DNA of 48,222 nucleotides from the NCBI GenBank assembly GCA_033296885.1, contig MU864056.1, positions 1 through 48,222 on the forward strand, given 5' to 3'. The stretch comes from Triangularia verruculosa. Lineage: Eukaryota; Ascomycota; Sordariomycetes; Sordariales; Podosporaceae. This document shows positions 22,704-34,018 of this stretch, piece after piece; the first letter of the stretch is position 1, and each line of letters opens with the position of its first letter. A program made the translations under genes and the position numbers. The notes beneath the pieces are model-generated. The model made no database searches, had not been told where the DNA came from, and saw only the letters and a program-made list of their open reading frames with translations.

Positions 22704-25700
22704 ATGGCCACGGCAGGACCGGCCGCGTTGAACTGCGAACTGCCCAACATGGACCAACCAATGTCTGCCTACGAACCCACGTTCGATGACCTCAACGACA
22801 GCAACTATCAGGCCCCGAGTCACTTTATCACCCTGATGCAAGATCTTAGCAACGACAGTTTTCAAGAAGAATACTTTGATTCCGATGGCAGTCCTCTTCC
22901 GTCGGGGCCTGATGTGATGGACGACATGGCGGATGATTTCTGCATCCCTCTGTCCCCTTCAGATGCCCTCCCCATGAACCAGGTGAACCTGAACACCAGC
23001 TCCAGGAATTCTCTTGCCGATTCGGGCTCTTCGAACGGCCAAGTAAGCACAACGGTTACTAGTACATCATTAACAAACCCCAAGGACGGTTCGGTGATTG
23101 ATGGGGCGGATATCAAGCCGGAATGGAAGACGGAGCGAACTGCCGACGGACGTAATGGATTTGACGGGCTAAACTTTGGAGGGGCAATGGAAATTCATTC
23201 AGACTTCAGCTCGCCGAATAGCACCGGTTACGAAACCGCTCAACAATTATCGCCACAGACGAGCCATGCCGACTCCTTGATATTTGGCAATTCCAACATG
23301 TACATGGTATGTGTTTGCTCCAGGGAGCACCTGAGGATGACAAGCTGACAACCGTGTGAAGCCATTCGAATTCAAGCACGCAACAAGCGAGATGTCACTC
23401 GAAACATCTCGCGAAACCTCGCCCTTCTCTCCAAGGATGTTCAACGCTCAGTCACCACAACACTTTCACGGCTTGCCAACAAATGCCTATCCATCGTGGC
23501 CCCCCATGGGGATGAGCATGAATGCCGCTGCACAGATGGCACCTATTCCGGCCCAGTTTCCAGGAAACGTGGGACCACCGCTCACCTTCAACAGGGGGCT
23601 TTTCACGCAGACACAACCGTTCAGGCTTACGATTGACCCGACGCCGTCAAAGTCACGAGTAGAGACGCAGATTCCGATAAAGCTGAACCTGACGCCACTC
23701 CCGCCAGGCATCAAAAAGCTGCATTTACCAACCTACACTATCAGCAAGCCAAAGCTTCTCGCGAAGCCGACACCGGAACCGTCCCCGGACACGCTAGAGT
23801 TGAATGTTCGCCTCGTTTGTACAAGTGCTATGCAGAACAAGGAATTCAGAGAGGCGGCCATGGAGCAAGCACGCAAGGCAGCCAAGATGCCACGAGTAAA
23901 GCCGACTTTACCATCATTGCAATCAGGAGATGGGAGCGATGAAGGGCCGAAACCTCAGGACGGCGGGGAAGTCACCATTTGCCAAAACTGTGTATCTCGG
24001 GAGCGGAAGCGGGCGGCACGCAAGAAGGTCAAAAAGCCCGAGGATGAAGACCTTTGGAGGCAGGACGAGCTGTATCGCGTTATTGTTTTCAATACTGGCG
24101 AAGTCAGGGAGTGGGAAGCTCCCAAGGGGGAGACGGACGAAGCGGGCCAACTGCAAGTGCACATGGTGCAACCAGGCGCGCCCTGGACTGTTGAGGCGCC
24201 CATGAGAATCGCGTGTTACTGCCGACATCATACTGAAAAGATAGGATTTCAGGTCATCTTTACTCTCACAGACTACAAGGGAGAATTCGTTGCCCAGGCT
24301 TTATCGCCCTCGATCATGATCACCGATGATCACAAGACTCCCCAGACGGGCGAAAGACAACCTGTTGCTGATGGCACGGTTTTCTACCCATCACCCCCTC
24401 TGTCCAATGGGGCAGATAGGCGCCACTCATCGATACCGTCACAGCTGCCTGACCAACCGATCCAAGCCTCTCGGGTCTTGGTCCGCCCAGCCCCTACTGG
24501 ACCCCTATCTGGACAACAGCCATCGAAGAAGAGGAAGCAGGCCACAGCACGGCTCGAAACGGCCTTGTCTCCGGCATCGCAACTGCCAGGCTCCGCTGTG
24601 CCCCCCTCGGCTTCATCGACACCGTCGCCTCAGTATCGACACATGCCGCCTGCACATTTGGGGCTTCCCCCTGATGCAATGTTTGCGCCGCCAACGGGTA
24701 CGATGGCCCCTGGCCAGTTGCAAATGTCACCAGGGCTCGCGAGTGGACCACCGACGCCCAGCCACAATCAACCACCACTATTCGACCCTCATGGACCCGC
24801 GAATCTCAACAATGGTGGCGCTGGCTTGTATTCTGGGACATCATCGATTCACCAAAGCAGAGCCCCGAGTCCTACCAGTGCCATGTCCACCCTTGCTGCA
24901 GCACGTGGCGGTGTGGCTCTTTCTCAAGTTGCACCGAGGACTATGTACGGTTCCGCCCCGGCCAACGCCATGCCGAATGCTGTTTCGCAGACCCCCGTGA
25001 TACATAAGGTGGTTCCTCAAGAAGGGTCGGTGTTGGGAGGTTATGAAGTTACGGTACTAGGAAAGGGTTTCAAGATGGGTCTGGAAGTCATGTTTGGCGG
25101 CAAACCGGCGACAACAACAACATTTTGGGGCCCGGAATCTGTCGTGTGTCTCGTCCCTCCGGCCGACGCTCCGGGTGGGGTAATGATCACTTTTAAGGAC
25201 TCTCAACTGGAAACGCAGAGACAGCCGGTGTGGTTCACGTACAAGGAGGATAGTGAGCACCAGACCATTCGCCTTGCCCTTGCCATCCTCAATAGCAAGA
25301 TGAGTGGAAGGTCCGGCGGCATCTATGGATTTGCCCAGCAAATTCTTGGGATGAATGGGGTTTCGCAGGATACCTTCAACGCTGGCGGCGAGATGACTGG
25401 AGCGGACGGCTCGTTTACTGGCCGGCCGTCTGGGACGAATCTGGAGGGCCAGCTTCTGAATGTGTTGGAGATGATCGACCTCGATGATAGCCCACATTCC
25501 GCTCGGTTCAACCTGAGGACCAGGACAACGGGACAGACAGCTTTGCATCTCGCTTGCTATCTGGGTCTTCACCGCTTCGTTGGTGGCCTCTTGGCCCGCG
25601 GGGCGAACCCCGATGTTCGCGATAAGGCCGGCTATACGGCATTGCATATGGCGTCTCTTAAGAACCGGCCAGATATCATCCGTCTCCTGACTTCTCATGG

Positions 25701-26889
25701 CGCAGATTCCACGCTGCGAACATTGTCAGGTCTGACTGCTGCCGATGTTGCCAAATCACCAGCGGCCATTCAAGCCATCAACCGTTTTGAGTCGCACACC
25801 CGCTCTCGCAGTGTTGGCTCGCTTCATAGCAGGGTTAGTAGTGCGCTCAACCTTACAAAGGCCCTGCCAGCGCCGCCCAGCAAGGATGCGGAAAGTGACA
25901 ATAGCCTCAAAGTGGAGGCCGATGAGGGCGAAGAAAGTCCAGAGTACTCGACATTTGCGACTACAGAAGAGAGCGATGGTGCTTCAGTAAGCGCCGACGA
26001 AGAGGAATGGCTCGAGATGCGAGGAGCCAGCGCTACCGGGCCAACGGCAGATGATGCTCCTCCTCGTCAGCGCCGTGGCACTGATGGTTTGGGCGGGCTT
26101 GCCTCGCCGACTGCCGCCATGACGGCGTTTAAGGATCATATGACTACCCAGTTCCAGCAACTCCAGCAGACGATGCAGCTCAACATTCTGCAGAACCTGC
26201 CGCAGATGCCGTACATTCCCCAGATGCCAGACTACCAGGCTGCGGTCATGCAAAAATTGGCTTCGGTGGTTGCAAACCTGGGAGGTCCTCGGCCGGACTC
26301 GAACGTTGAAGACCTCCCGTCTATCAAGGAGCTGTGGCAAGCTCTGTCATCATTGACCACCAGTGCTCAGCCTACGCCAACCCAGGCCCCCCCGGCGTAC
26401 AACGAGATCTTCCAGCAAGATGCTTACGATAAGAAGCAAGCATCGGCGGCTCAAGCTGCTGCGGAGGCGGAGGCCGATGTCAAGTGTGCTGTTTTGTACG
26501 ACCAGGCTGGGCCATCGACCCAGCAGACCACGTCTGTGGAGACAGTTGCTGCGGAGGCAGAGGGACTCTCTGATGAAGATACTGCTTTGATTGAGATTGG
26601 TCACAAAAATGCCATCACGGAGGCACAGCGGGAAAGGATTAGAAGGGCGCATGCGGAAAAGATGAAGAGGTTGAGTGGAGACAGGAATCTGTTCTTTATT
26701 TGGGTATGTTTATTCGCATTCCATTCTCCTGACATAGTAGACGCTAACTTGACTTGACAGATTCCACTCCTCGTCCTCATGGTGTGTGCCATGTTCTACA
26801 GCAGCTTGCCCTACTGGGGGTCGACTATTCGGGAGGTTATCACCAATGTTCGAGTTCCTCAAGGTGCTGTCCTCGGTCAGCTAGTATGA
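22704..26889 (+). CDS. mga2: Mga2/Spt23-type membrane-anchored transcription factor (IPT/TIG, ankyrin, TM)
   Basis: Three exons, 22704-23306, 23362-26703 and 26761-26889, 1357 aa; introns are 55 and 57 nt. In yeast, Mga2 and Spt23 sit in the ER membrane as inactive precursors; ubiquitin/proteasome processing releases the N-terminal part, which activates the stearoyl-CoA desaturase gene and hypoxic genes. Seen here: an acidic N-terminus; the conserved region with QIPIKLNLTPLPPG and the block ERKRAARKKVKKPEDEDLW near residues 415-430; an IPT/TIG domain at about 745-815 (TPVIHKVVPQEGSVLGG); two clear ankyrin repeats at about 920-1005 (TGQTALHLACYLG, AGYTALHMASLKN); a long low-complexity stretch; and one hydrophobic C-terminal segment, about 1312-1335, followed by a short tail. 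The membrane segment is encoded almost wholly by the last small exon. Only one such gene is seen here, so the yeast pair may correspond to this single protein. Confidence 0.93.
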
Positions 26890-28548
26890 TTTGAAGGGTT
26901 TCTTTGTTGTTGTTAAGATGTAGTCAACCACGGGGTTGACTGTGGACTGGGTGGAAAGGCTGGGCGGAAATTGTGTTTTTGGTCTGTCTTGAAAGAAGCA
27001 TGGCGTTTGGGCGTCTTGGCAAGAGTGTGGAAACATGGTACGAGGGCATGGCATGATTTTGTTTGTCATACAGTGCCTTTGAAGGTTGGTTGGGCTTGAG
27101 GGGGGGGGGGGGGGGGGGAAACCAGTCACTTGCTTTTGTGTGACTTGCGCGATGAATTATGCCGGGACGTGAGGGCGGTGGGAGATGGTTTGGGCCCTGT
27201 CTTTGTTTTGTTTTTATTTGACATTACGGATCGGCTCACAGCGGTGGTATAATCTGTCTTGTAATACATTTTGTTTTGCGAAGGATTACTGCATTGTCTT
27301 CATTTCTCTGTGAGTATATATTTTGGGGGGGTTTTGTCTTGTGGTCGAGGGGGTGTGGTGTGGTGTGGTGAGGAAGACCAGCGATGTATGTATATGTGGG
27401 GATGTTTCCTACTTGTCTGGCAAGGGCAATCACATCGAGGACTTGAGTCTACTTTACGAACCCGTGATCCGTCATAAGTATTGTGATGTTCTGATTTCAC
27501 TTGCTGGTACCCCAAATGAAGAACATTGACGGAGCATATCACGAGCAAAGACAAGAATTAGTAAAATTACTCTGAACATCACACAACCCTCATTTACACA
27601 GTCTATCCTCACAAGTCTACACGTTACACTACTATTCAACATGATGATCATCATCTTCTCTCTCTCTTCTTTCTGTTCTAGTTTCTCTGTTGTTCCCTAT
27701 ATCTGGAAAAGTACTGTTATGTAAACAAGGGGAAAAAAAAGACAACTAGAATAAACAAAAGATAATCTTAACAATTGAGGGTCATAACATTTGGTCATCA
27801 TAAACAACACACACTTCCACCTTCACCTCCTCCTCCATCTTCCTTCCTTTCCCCTTGTAGTCATAAAAATAGTCATCATAAGTCCCCCCCCCCCCTCCCT
27901 CCCTTCCTTTACCAACCACCAGTAATACAACCACCGTCACAAAACCTAAAAGCTACCCATCCGCTGAGGGGAAGGGCCCAATAGGTCGTTGTGAAGAGAG
28001 AAAAGGTATTCCTGGCTGGTTTTAAGGGGGGAGGGATGAGAAAGGAAAAAAAACAAAGAAACAAAACAGGAAAAAAGAGGAAAAAAAGAAAACTATCCGA
28101 ACATATCACCACTGAAAACTATCAACAACAAAACACCAAGCCTCCCTTTCGTGGTGGTGACAAATAACCCAACAAGAAAAGAAAAGAAAAAAACACCAAC
28201 AAAAATATCAAGAGCCTTTCCCGCTTTTTTTTTTTCGCCCAAATAAAGTAGGTGAAAAAAAAAGAAAGGTAATCCGACTCCCAACAAATCCCAAAAAGCT
28301 TTGTGACGAAGGTATCGTAAAAGTAAAAACGCCAAAAAAAAACGACCGGTCCCCATATAGACAGACAGACAATCTTTTCGAACAGCTTTGTACGCCCAAA
28401 CAAATTCCTCCCTCACTCCAACAAAATCCCCTCTTGTTGAGCAAAAACTCCCCAACTCTTTCTTACTCCCAACCCTCCAACTGCCCCTTTCTGTTTCAGT
28501 TATTGTTACTCCCCACCCTCCTCCCCCCAGTTGTTCTCCGAGCGATAT
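26890..28548. other. Convergent intergenic region, low-complexity
   Basis: Contains the 3' UTRs of mga2 (plus) and the 764-aa gene (minus). It holds a 19-G run at 27100-27118, C runs near 27882-27895 and many A runs between 28040 and 28340. No gene recognised. Confidence 0.65.
27100..27118. repeat. Poly-G run (19 nt)
   Basis: Nineteen consecutive G bases downstream of mga2. Its length may be uncertain in any assembly. Confidence 0.9.
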
Positions 28549-30843
28549 TCACCAACCACTCTGGCTAGGACAAACATAAACCTCCCCCCCTCCTCCCATC
28601 CCTCCCATCCCCCTAGACTCCCTCCCCCCACCACCACCACCACTACTACTCCCCCCACTACTCATCCCGCTCATCCCACTCACGCTCCTCCCCCCATTAT
28701 TCCCACCCCCACCATTCCCAGCACTCCCACTCCCCCAAGAAAACCCACTCATCCCACTATCCCTCTGTTGCCTCTCCCTCTTCCCCACCATCAACCCCTG
28801 CAAACTACTACTCTCCCTCCTCCTCGCCCTCCTCTCCCCCTCCACATCAACCACCACCGCCTTTCCCGTATAATACGTCATCGGCACCTTCGGAACTCTC
28901 GGCACCACCCCCTCATTCTCATCCAGCTCCATCTCCAATGACCTTCTAATCCTCATCTGGTGCCCATGCGAGGTATAAAACTTCGACGTCGGCGGGGTAA
29001 TATTCCTTCTCGACGGCGTCGACTCCTTCAGCGTGGCCAACGGGACCGAGTGCCCCCTCTGATGATGGTGAACAAAACCGTGTTGAGGATGCGGGTTGGA
29101 TACGTGGTAGTGAGTCGGATGGGGTGTTATATACGGCGCGTCGAGCATCATCTCATCATCGTCATCATCGTTGTCGTTACTATAATGAACCATGGACTGT
29201 GCGACTTGTACCGGGATATCCATTCCCATATCCACGTCTTCTCCTTGGCCATGTACCGGCGTTTGTTCGACTGGAACTGGGAGAGTCATCTTCAACCCCT
29301 TTGTTTTCCTCCGTAGACCTTCCAGGAAACTTATCCTCTCCTTCTTTTCCTTTTTGTCTTTGGTGAGCTTAGCCGTAACAAGATTGGAGAAACTCATCTT
29401 GGCGCGAAGTTTCGATGATTTACTCGGGGATTGGGCGGTGGGTGTTTGCTGCTCTGGGTCCATGATCGTGGACGTAGTAGTATAAAGCGACGCGCCGCCA
29501 AACAGACTGAACCCAGACATGGCCGAGGAAGTGGACGGTCGGGATTTGTGGTTGCTGTAGTGATTGCTAGAAATATGCCCCGTTGTAGCCGTGGTAAAGT
29601 TCGTCTTGGTCGACGTCCTCGAGTTGGACCGCCGGAGCTTCTTCACCAGCTTCCTAGTGGCGGTTTCTTGCTCTCCGTGGATATCCTGGCTCGGCCTCTT
29701 CGTTCCCCTGCTTGGGCTGGTGTCGTTGGAACCCTCCGACTTTGGCGGAGGCGGTGGTGGTGCTTGGTGGAAACTCGAGATGGAAGGCGCAGGGCGAAGC
29801 TGCTGCTCACTGTTAACCGCAGCAAGTCTATCCGCAAACGACCTTCGATCTCCAGGGACGTACAGCGATGTCGGCGACGACGGTCCTGACGGGGTGGGCG
29901 ACATAGTACCCGTCACGGCAATCGGCGGCGGCGGGGCGGTATACCCCGTCATTGGCGCGCTCGCCGCGTTGCGAAGGGGATGTCTAGTCCCCTTGATCGC
30001 ATGCGCGTTGAAAAACCCCGACGCCTGCAGGCTCTTGTAGCTCTCCAGCACCTCCTCCCTTGACGGATAACTCGTCCCATTTGCCGCCCCGGTGATAATA
30101 CTCGGCGGTGGTGGCTTTGTCGGGCTCGCCGGTCTGGAAAGTTGGCTCTTACTGCTGTGATCAACCTTTGTCAACTTTGCCCTCTCGACAATTCCACCAT
30201 TACCCTGCTGCATCGTCATCACCCCCTCCATACTCCCACTACTCCTACTCCCCCTTAGCTTCTCCCTCACCCCATCCCACAACGGCGCGAGAAATCCACT
30301 CGACTTCTTCTGCGTTACTTGCGTCGCTGCTGTCGTTGTCGCTGCCGCTGTCGCTGTCGTTCTCTCCCCAGACCCCCAAATCTGCAAACTACTCCTCGGC
30401 CTGCCCAAAGGGTACCCGATAAACCCGCCCATCGTCGGGCTCGCGGGCGTGGACATTGTCGTGACTCCCCTGCTCCTCCTGGTACCACCACCACCGTAAA
30501 ACTGCCTCTCCCACGCTTGAATCTCTTCTTCTGTCTTATTCCCAGTAATAAACTCTGGCGGCGGCACGGCGCTCACCCGATCGTTCATGCTCCCCTCCAA
30601 AAACCTCGATTGTCCTTTTTCTGGACTCGACCCCCGTCGTTGATGGCCTTTTTCTTGTTGTTTTCGTTCGGCAAAGGAAGGTTGTCGGGTATGCGACGAC
30701 GACGACGACAACGATTGTTGTTGTTGCGTGTCGTGATGTTGTTGTTGTTGTTGTGGTGGTGGGTGGTGGTAGTGTGAAGAAGGCGGTAAAGGTGGAAAAG
30801 CCTCCATCATGAAAGCATCGGGGGTCACAGCAGCAGCAGCCAT
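28549..30843 (-). CDS. Hypothetical low-complexity protein, 764 aa
   Basis: A single uninterrupted frame of 764 codons from an ATG at 30843. I do not recognise the family. It starts MAAAAVTPDAFMMEAFPPLPP, has Gln/His runs at residues 29-44, then Ser/Pro/Thr-rich sequence with scattered basic patches. More conserved-looking pieces are EEIQAWERQFYGGGG, SFADRLAAVN, KLVKKLRRSNSRTSTK and a Lys-rich stretch around KLTKDKKEKKERISFLEGLRRKTKG that could be a nuclear signal or coiled segment. The last 90 residues are Gly/Ser/Met-rich. There is no signal peptide or membrane segment. It is probably intrinsically disordered and, from composition alone, intracellular. The length of the open frame, its ATG and codon use support a real gene; function is unknown. 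Confidence 0.75.
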   Translation of the reverse strand: MAAAAVTPDAFMMEAFPPLPPSSHYHHPPPQQQQQHHDTQQQQSLSSSSSHTRQPSFAERKQQEKGHQRRGSSPEKGQSRFLEGSMNDRVSAVPPPEFITGNKTEEEIQAWERQFYGGGGTRRSRGVTTMSTPASPTMGGFIGYPLGRPRSSLQIWGSGERTTATAAATTTAATQVTQKKSSGFLAPLWDGVREKLRGSRSSGSMEGVMTMQQGNGGIVERAKLTKVDHSSKSQLSRPASPTKPPPPSIITGAANGTSYPSREEVLESYKSLQASGFFNAHAIKGTRHPLRNAASAPMTGYTAPPPPIAVTGTMSPTPSGPSSPTSLYVPGDRRSFADRLAAVNSEQQLRPAPSISSFHQAPPPPPPKSEGSNDTSPSRGTKRPSQDIHGEQETATRKLVKKLRRSNSRTSTKTNFTTATTGHISSNHYSNHKSRPSTSSAMSGFSLFGGASLYTTTSTIMDPEQQTPTAQSPSKSSKLRAKMSFSNLVTAKLTKDKKEKKERISFLEGLRRKTKGLKMTLPVPVEQTPVHGQGEDVDMGMDIPVQVAQSMVHYSNDNDDDDDEMMLDAPYITPHPTHYHVSNPHPQHGFVHHHQRGHSVPLATLKESTPSRRNITPPTSKFYTSHGHQMRIRRSLEMELDENEGVVPRVPKVPMTYYTGKAVVVDVEGERRARRRESSSLQGLMVGKRERQQRDSGMSGFSWGSGSAGNGGGGNNGGRSVSGMSGMSSGGSSSGGGGGGRESRGMGGMGGGGEVYVCPSQSGW

Positions 30844-31227
30844 GGCGTGTTATCGACTGACTGACTGCATTACCCTCCTCTTCCTTGCCCCCCGGAATAA
30901 ACTCAGTGGCTGGGGGGGGGGTACGTACGCGAGAAAAAAAAGCACCCCCAAAAGACCCCGTAATCGAGGCGCAATCGATCGTTTTCTCGCGTCGTCGTGG
31001 ATTCGGATCGATAATGCGGTGTGCGACAGACAAGGAGAGACAACTCAGCAAAAGGGTCGGTGGAGTTGCTAAGCAAGCAACAAGCAAGCAGGCGCAGGCG
31101 CAGGCACAGGGCGGTTAAATCGGGGGGTCGGGGGGGAAAAAAAGGAACCACCACCGTTTGTTTACTTTCCCCAGTCGTCTCTTCGCGCGACTCGAACCTT
31201 GCTCCTCCCAAACTGTCGGTAACTCTG

Positions 31228-31251
31228 CTCTCTCTCTCTCTCTCTCTCTCC
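31228..31251. repeat. (CT)n microsatellite
   Basis: About twelve CT units in the upstream region of the 764-aa gene; read on the minus strand as GA repeats, a common promoter element type in fungi. Confidence 0.9.
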
Positions 31252-31657
31252 ACAACCCAACCCCAAGTCGCAAGAGAGCCACGAGGCAAATTCTCAGCGG
31301 TATGTATGTATGTAATAAGGCAAGTAAGAAAGTAGTTCGCCAAACTTAAACTTGATGCAGGAGAAAAAGAAGGCCAAAACTGAACTGGGGAAGCTTGTCC
31401 CCATCTCTTTTCCACTTTCGCTCTCTCTTAGCTTCCTGCAAGCTGCTCCGAGAAAACGCGACGACCCGGCAACGGCTTGACAACGGGACCCCTGCATGCA
31501 ACACAGACCTGGGCCAACCAATCACCACGCTCCCTTGGCTCGACCTGCCTTGGTGAACCAAATGAGCAGCTCCTCCTCGAGCGTAACCTCAACCACCACT
31601 TTTATACGTGACTCGCTATCACAAGCAACACGTGAATTCACCCATCGCCATAAAACA

Positions 31658-31685
31658 CGGTCACGGTCGCGGTCGCGGTCACGGT
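31658..31685. repeat. CGGTCR hexamer repeat
   Basis: Four tandem copies of CGGTCA/CGGTCG followed by CGGT. A short minisatellite with no evident coding role. Confidence 0.8.
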
Positions 31686-32318
31686 ATAACACAGACAACT
31701 AAAACAGCGCAGTCAAGAGGTTCAACATAATAATATTCAAAAAAACAAAAACTGTTTCCATCGCTTCCAATTCCCAAGAATCCAAAAATATACCAAGAGA
31801 CACATCTTTCTTTCTCTCTCTCTCACACACAGCACTTCCCATGGCCCAAATCCCAGCCCTCCCCGCATATAAGATATATAAAGTTCCCCTCCCGAACAAA
31901 ACAAAACTCATACAATCTGAACCCATTTGCAACCTGACTTACTACTTTTTTGTCGCGCCCCTTCCACAAACACGTCCCCAGAGACAAAACCTCCCAGTCG
32001 CTCTAATCGAACAAGTGCTCCAAGGAAAAAAAAAAAAAAAAAAAAGATAAAAATGAACGTCGTACGTATATGTGTGTCGCCGCGTGGTATGTGCGTTTCG
32101 ATCAAGGTATAAAGAAGAAACAAGACCAAGGAAAAGACAAGGAATCGTAAAGAACGTCTGTTCCCGAGCAGTCCAGTCCATGGCTCGTTGAAAGCCTGGG
32201 TATCAAGATGCCCATCCCATATAGTCGCCCAATATATACAGCAAGATCACAAAAGGAAACTGGACACAATAAAACTCCAAACACCTGGCCCAATAGCACC
32301 CACCAACCCATCAACCAA

Positions 32319-34018
32319 TCAAGCATGAGCCGATGGAGGCGGAACCTTGTACTGGCCGTCGGCCCGTCTGTACATCATTGGAGGGAGAGGAGCATCGGCA
32401 TCTTGCGTGGAGCCATCGTCGCGCGCACCGTCCTGGAACCGCCTGGGTTCTTGATCGCTCTTGAATGACTGGTCGTGAGCCCGCTTGGAGCCAGCATACT
32501 GTGTTGTCATGATGCGGTCAGCGGGGCCAGGGGCCAGAGCCGGGAAGTTGGGCCGAGCCGCAGCAAGCGTTGACGGGCTCGGCAGCGAGAGGTGGTTGGC
32601 AGGAGGCAAGGTGCTGGTCTGGGGACCATCGACTTGAATTGGGGGAAGAGACGGCATCATGGGCGGCGGCATGTGGTGCGAGCTGTGCGGCGCGTTGTGT
32701 TGCGGGTTGGCTGGACCCAAGGGCGGGAGAGTAACGTGGCCGTTGGAGGACCTGAAATCATGCGGCTGCACACTGTCGCGGCGAGGGGCCGGGTTGATGG
32801 GCGCATTTGACGACTGCGAAGGCGTACGCTCGCGCTGCTTGTACGAAGGGGGCGGTGGTGGAGGAGCAGCCGGATACGAAGTCTGGGATGGTGGATACAC
32901 AGGAGAAGCGGGAACCGATGGAGGTTGAGCAAAGTTTTGAGGTGGTGGCTGAGAAGGATACTGAGCGTTTGAGCCTCCGTTGAGGAACTGAAGGTGTCCA
33001 ACCGGGGCAACTTGCTGCCCTGGGTACTGAGGTGGGTAGTCAGCAATCGACGGGCGGCGCTGAGAGTCGGTAGCGTAAGGAGTGCGCTCCACGCTTCCGC
33101 TCAGGGAGCGGTTGCGGTTGAAGTCGGGTCGGGCATCCGCGGCGGGGGTTGCGGTTCTTCGCGAAGGTCGGCGCGCATACTCGTCCTCGGCATTATCGTA
33201 GTCACCAGTGCCCTTTCCATCACGACGCCTCATCCGGACGTCACGGCGAATGCGGACACGGCAGCCTTGTTCGGCAACCATGCGGCTGAGGGCGGTGCTT
33301 TCGGCCAGACCAGGGAACTTCTTGGCGCTGTACACAACAAAGTCTTGCGACTTGATCTCCATCCTAAAGTCGAAGGACCCTCCCATGGCTGCGTTGGAGC
33401 TCTGGCCCTCGGGCGGAGAGTTGTCACTCTGGGGATCCTTGTCCTTGTCCTCCTTGGTCTCCTCATACAGGTTGAATGTCAGCCTGTAGCGGCCCTCGTG
33501 TCTGACAGATAGATCGGGGAACAAGAAGTAGCCGGCCTCGGTAGGTCGGTCAAGGTATGCCATTCCAGACACGGGCATACCGGTCAAAACAGGCGGCGTA
33601 TTGGCCGCTGGCGTCTGAACGCGACCGTGGGCCATGACTCTGGCATGTTCCAGAGTGGCGTAGAGGAAGAAGTTGGCGTTGTACAGAAAGGTGATGTCCT
33701 TGTCCTGGGCCATCTCCCAGGTTTGGCCCTCATAGACGCGCAACTCCACGACGGGAGGCGGGTCAACAGGACGGCGGTCGGCCGATGCTGTATTGGCATG
33801 TTAGAACATGGATCTCTGACGCGGAATCATGAGGGACACTTACACTTGGGGCCTGAACCGCAAGCTCTCGCACGCTCGGGTTGCTGGATGACCTTCAGAC
33901 AATACCACAGAGTGCGTCCTCCTCTCGTCGCGCGGCTAATGATATGCGGCGGGTTTGGATCGCCGACTTCCAGGGCCGGCATGCCGTGAGAGGCCGATGG
34001 AACAACTTGTGCGCCCAT
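32319..34018 (-). CDS. veA: Velvet regulator VeA (VE-1)
   Basis: Two exons, 34018-33844 and 33787-32319, 547 aa; the 56-nt intron (33788-33843) lies inside the velvet domain. VeA is the scaffold of the VelB-VeA-LaeA complex that moves to the nucleus in the dark and couples sexual development and secondary metabolism. The velvet domain covers about residues 30-250, with landmarks QQPERARACG, SADRRPVDPPPVVELRV, DITFLYNANFFLYATLE, LTGMPVSGMAYLDRP, GYFLFPDLSVRHEGRYRL and VYSAKKFPGLAESTALSR, ending in the basic RVRIRRDVRMRRRD. The remaining 300 residues are Pro/Gln/Ser-rich and disordered, as in other VeA proteins, and include the closing PPPSAHA. VelB, VosA and VelC were considered and rejected because the block GxGxKSxxDRRPVDPPP and the basic strand match VeA best. 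The N-terminal 25 residues before the domain are variable, so the ATG at 34018 is likely but not certain. Confidence 0.94.

Larger units (their letters stand above)
30844..32318. other. Intergenic with leader of the 764-aa gene and 3' UTR of veA
   Basis: Head of the 764-aa gene to the stop of veA, both on the minus strand. Contains a CT repeat (31228-31251), a hexamer repeat (31658-31685) and an 18-20-base A run near 32026-32045. No gene recognised. Confidence 0.65.
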
